Origin: Onchidella celtica
Lineage: Eukaryota > Mollusca > Gastropoda > Systellommatophora > Onchidiidae
Assembly (NCBI GenBank): GCA_963931925.1
Contig: OZ007569.1
Span: forward strand, 74,844,400 to 74,908,399
DNA: 64,000 nucleotides
Direction of reading: 5' to 3'
Shown here piece by piece: positions 61,346 through 64,000 of the stretch. How positions within the stretch are numbered: position 1 is the first letter of the stretch; each line of letters starts with the position of its first letter. The translations under genes were made by a program, and so were the position numbers. The notes beneath the pieces were generated by a model that was not told the DNA's origin, did not search any database, and saw only the letters and a list, made by a program, of their open reading frames with translations.

Positions 61346-62775
61346 CGTATTTGTCCTGGTTCTGCCTCCACCCTTCTATGTGTCTGTCATTTGTGTCTTA
61401 ATTACTTCAACTTTCCGGGACTTGTTTTTTATTTTGTTTTTCAAAGCTGTCTCGATATAATAAGGAAGAGACTTGCAATTGGACGCTGGTTCAGTGATCA
61501 AGTGGGCAGTGAGTCTGGGCTTACCGTGAAGATCAGATAGCAGCAAGTCTGCGTAACCGACACAGAGACGAGTCTAACCCGAGTCTAACTGTGAGCAAAT
61601 CTCAAAATCACCTGTGATTTCCTCTAGCCTTTGGCGCTAAACTGCGGCGATTGTCACCGCTTTATTTATCGAAGGGATTTTCCTGTGGCCATACGCTGTT
61701 CATCAATCTCCAAGTTTTAGTCTCTTACAGAATGAGTTTGAAGTTAGGAAACATGATTGTCTCATATCACGGCACAGACTGGTTTTTGTAAGGTAAAGTT
61801 TTCCAAATAAAACTGGCCAGACGAAGTTCACTCAACTGTCCAGCACAAATAGAGATCATAGTGCGCCAACAATATCAGACAAGCCAAGGTACAAAGTTGA
61901 ACTTGAACAGTTCTTTACCTTAATATCTTGTTTTTATACACTTGCTTGTAGTTCTACATTATACACCTGTCAAGCACCGGCTGCAGTTACAAAAAAAAAA
62001 CAAAAAACACACACACAAAAAACTGGACGATAATCTTGGTTATTATGTATTAAACAAAGGCTGTAAATAGATGTATTAAATTCTCTCATCACTCATGTTT
62101 AACTAACATATTGAGCAGCTCGAATTTATATATTTGACTGTAAATTTCTTGCAAAGACAAAACGAATTTGCAAAATACACAACCTGTGTCCAGTATCATG
62201 ACCAATTTTGAAAATTTTGAAAGATACCTGTTATCAAATAGGCTGCGCCCAGCTTTAACCATTTAAAGTCATCTGGTGAGTATACTGTTGATCTCTTTAC
62301 TACCGGCTATTACTACACCCTTGGAGCACGGCCATTCATAACACCCTTTCAACACTGACCATTTCAGTTACTTGCGCTGGATTAAAAGTAACCCTGGCAG
62401 GGTTGAACAAGTGATCCAGTCTGTTACTTATTTCCATTCCACCATCATCAAGTAATCCAGCTACCCACTAAGAGTCTTTGTGACAGGGTGTGTCAGCCCA
62501 TACCGTAGTTACAGATCCTGGATAGGGAAATGTACCTCTCTCTTTCGAACATTGGACATTACGTTTTCTGTCCTATCTATGTCGGGGTTGAAGAGTCTCT
62601 GCGGTTCGGACCTCTGACAGATGTTCAAGTGTTGCTAAGCAAATTTATACATATGATACTCAAATGGTTGAAAATTACACGGCAACCATAACAGTGTTTT
62701 AACCAGTTGAATGACCTGCTGTGTCCGGTTGAAATGCTCTTGTACATAAATTATGTTTAATCGATGAGGGTACCG

Positions 62776-62812
62776 TATGTGTGTGTGTGTATGTGTGTAA
62801 GTGTGTGTGTAG
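62776..62812. repeat. (GT)n microsatellite
   Basis: GTGTGT with A interruptions; followed by a C run near 62840-62855. Confidence 0.85.
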
Positions 62813-62874
62813 ACTGATGTCCCAACTCGTGTCTGTCCCCACCCCCCCCCCCCACACCCCTCCCTGTCCCAGCT

Positions 62875-63080
62875 GACACGGTGAAGACCCGCGGCCCGGC
62901 GGTCACAGTTAGTGCGTCAGTCCGGCCCGAAATTTGATAGTCCAGGTAGGCAGAGTCGACACCATGCATGCAAATCCAAATAAATATCCCGCTCATTAAC
63001 CCCTATTTCTGTCAGTGTCGTTCATGCTTGGCCTGCTAATCTAGCGCTTTCCATTGACATGGAGTGAAATACGGCAGGGA
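62875..63080. promoter_or_regulatory. Candidate enhancer with octamer-like word
   Basis: ATGCAAAT, the POU octamer, at 62968-62975, inside CATGCATGCAAATCCAAAT, followed by AAATAAATATCC. TGTCA at 63010-63014 and TGACA at 63055-63059 are TALE-type words. Conservation untested. Confidence 0.3.
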
Positions 63081-64000
63081 ATAATGAACTACTTCCCTCA
63101 AAATCATGAAAAAATATTATGAAACATTTTATGGGATTGGAAACGACAGGCTGTAAAACTGTCCGCTGGAGTCATGTAATGTCAAAAGAAAAAGAAAAGA
63201 AAATTCGAGAGCTGCGAAGAAGACAGTAAAAGTGTGGACATCGCTTTACAGCGAAGACATTGTATACTGACCACACAACTGAACACACAATCAGTTACAT
63301 ATTGTCAGTGAAATTTCGGGAGTTTCGATTGAAGATTAAAAATTTCATTTGTTTATGGAGGAGGGTTAGGAGGGATGACAAACCAGTCGAATTTAGCGTG
63401 TCCTATCAGTCAAAAGTAGAAATAACAATAATAATAAACATTTATTTCGTCCGTAGTATAAGCTTTTAGCGCTTTCCAGGCGTTCTACAACTCATGTCCA
63501 ATTCACCAATACAAGGAATTCAATAAAACTTATGAAGACGGTCAGAAAAAACCCTGGTCGCATTTGATCAACTGAATAGAATGACGTGTTCTATAAGACT
63601 GCTAAAAAATGATGTTGGTGACATTTCAGTGTTGTCATGACGTGCACATCTACATCCTTGACCCCAGCAGCCAGGGCGAACCTGTCACAAGAGAATTAAA
63701 AATTTTATTGTTTGCGATAACGCATCTAAATCTGGAGAGTATAGAGAAGGTGTTACTCGTGGAATCTCCGCCCCCCCCCCACCTCTCCGCCTCTACTCTT
63801 ATTTCACGGACGATGTGACTTGTATAGTCAACAAGCGATGTCAGCGGGCAGCACAATGATGGTCGTGTCTCACAGATATTCCAGTATCTCTTTAATCGTT
63901 TCACCCTTGCAACCTTCTGCTACTGTATTCAACAAAGAGCGCGTTATAAGCTACACAGCAAAACTGCAGCAGTGAGTGAGCAGCAGCCATTTAGCCAAAT

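Larger units (their letters stand above)
16552..64000 (-). other. Meis: Putative giant Meis intron, 47.4 kb or more, no other exon recognised
   Basis: I looked on the minus strand for the rest of the homeodomain (words such as FPKVATNIMRAW, HPYPSEEQKK and LAQDTGLTILQ) and found no match up to the right edge. Manual search can miss a short divergent exon. The open frames in this stretch are short or lie in repeats. Unmarked parts are AT-rich unique sequence in which I see nothing specific. The blocks listed below as candidate regulatory DNA are those with complex, non-repetitive sequence and clustered homeodomain or TALE words. Confidence 0.55.

Overview
The window looks like nuclear DNA from a large, intron-rich animal genome. 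It is AT-rich and full of microsatellites, and about 75% of it shows no coding sequence. Two exons match the end of a Meis/homothorax TALE homeobox gene, and there are two kinds of non-LTR retrotransposon. A lophotrochozoan, probably a mollusc, is my best guess from the style of the retroelements and repeats; this is an inference and not proven by the sequence.

Layout. Positions 1-6.8 kb are repeats and retrotransposons. A minus-strand fragment of a restriction-like-endonuclease (RLE) retrotransposon lies between two GATA microsatellites. It is split by a complete-looking plus-strand APE-type LINE (1161-5113, with a 1043-codon ORF). A 13-bp direct repeat marks the LINE insertion, which landed on the stop codon of the RLE element. 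From 6.8 to 15.3 kb the sequence is mostly unique, with a few microsatellites and a possible MITE; it is the 3' flank, and partly perhaps the 3' UTR, of the Meis gene.

The last two exons of Meis/hth are on the minus strand at 16412-16551 (end of homeodomain helix 3 and following tail) and 15325-15647 (C-terminal tail and stop). They are joined by a 764-bp intron carrying a degenerate 43-bp tandem repeat. The codon phase across the two exons is consistent and both splice sites are good.

From 16552 to the right edge I find no further exon. If the gene continues to the right, this is a single intron of at least 47.4 kb. It is punctuated by minisatellites, homopurine tracts, a foldback MITE, and a series of blocks of complex sequence holding TGACA (TALE), TAATTA (homeodomain), Sox-like and octamer-like words. 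Such blocks are what one expects of developmental enhancers in a Meis locus, but conservation was not testable here, so these calls are weak. No convincing new defence-like or enzymatic system was found; the most solid unusual structures are the nested retrotransposons and the duplicated-arm foldback element.
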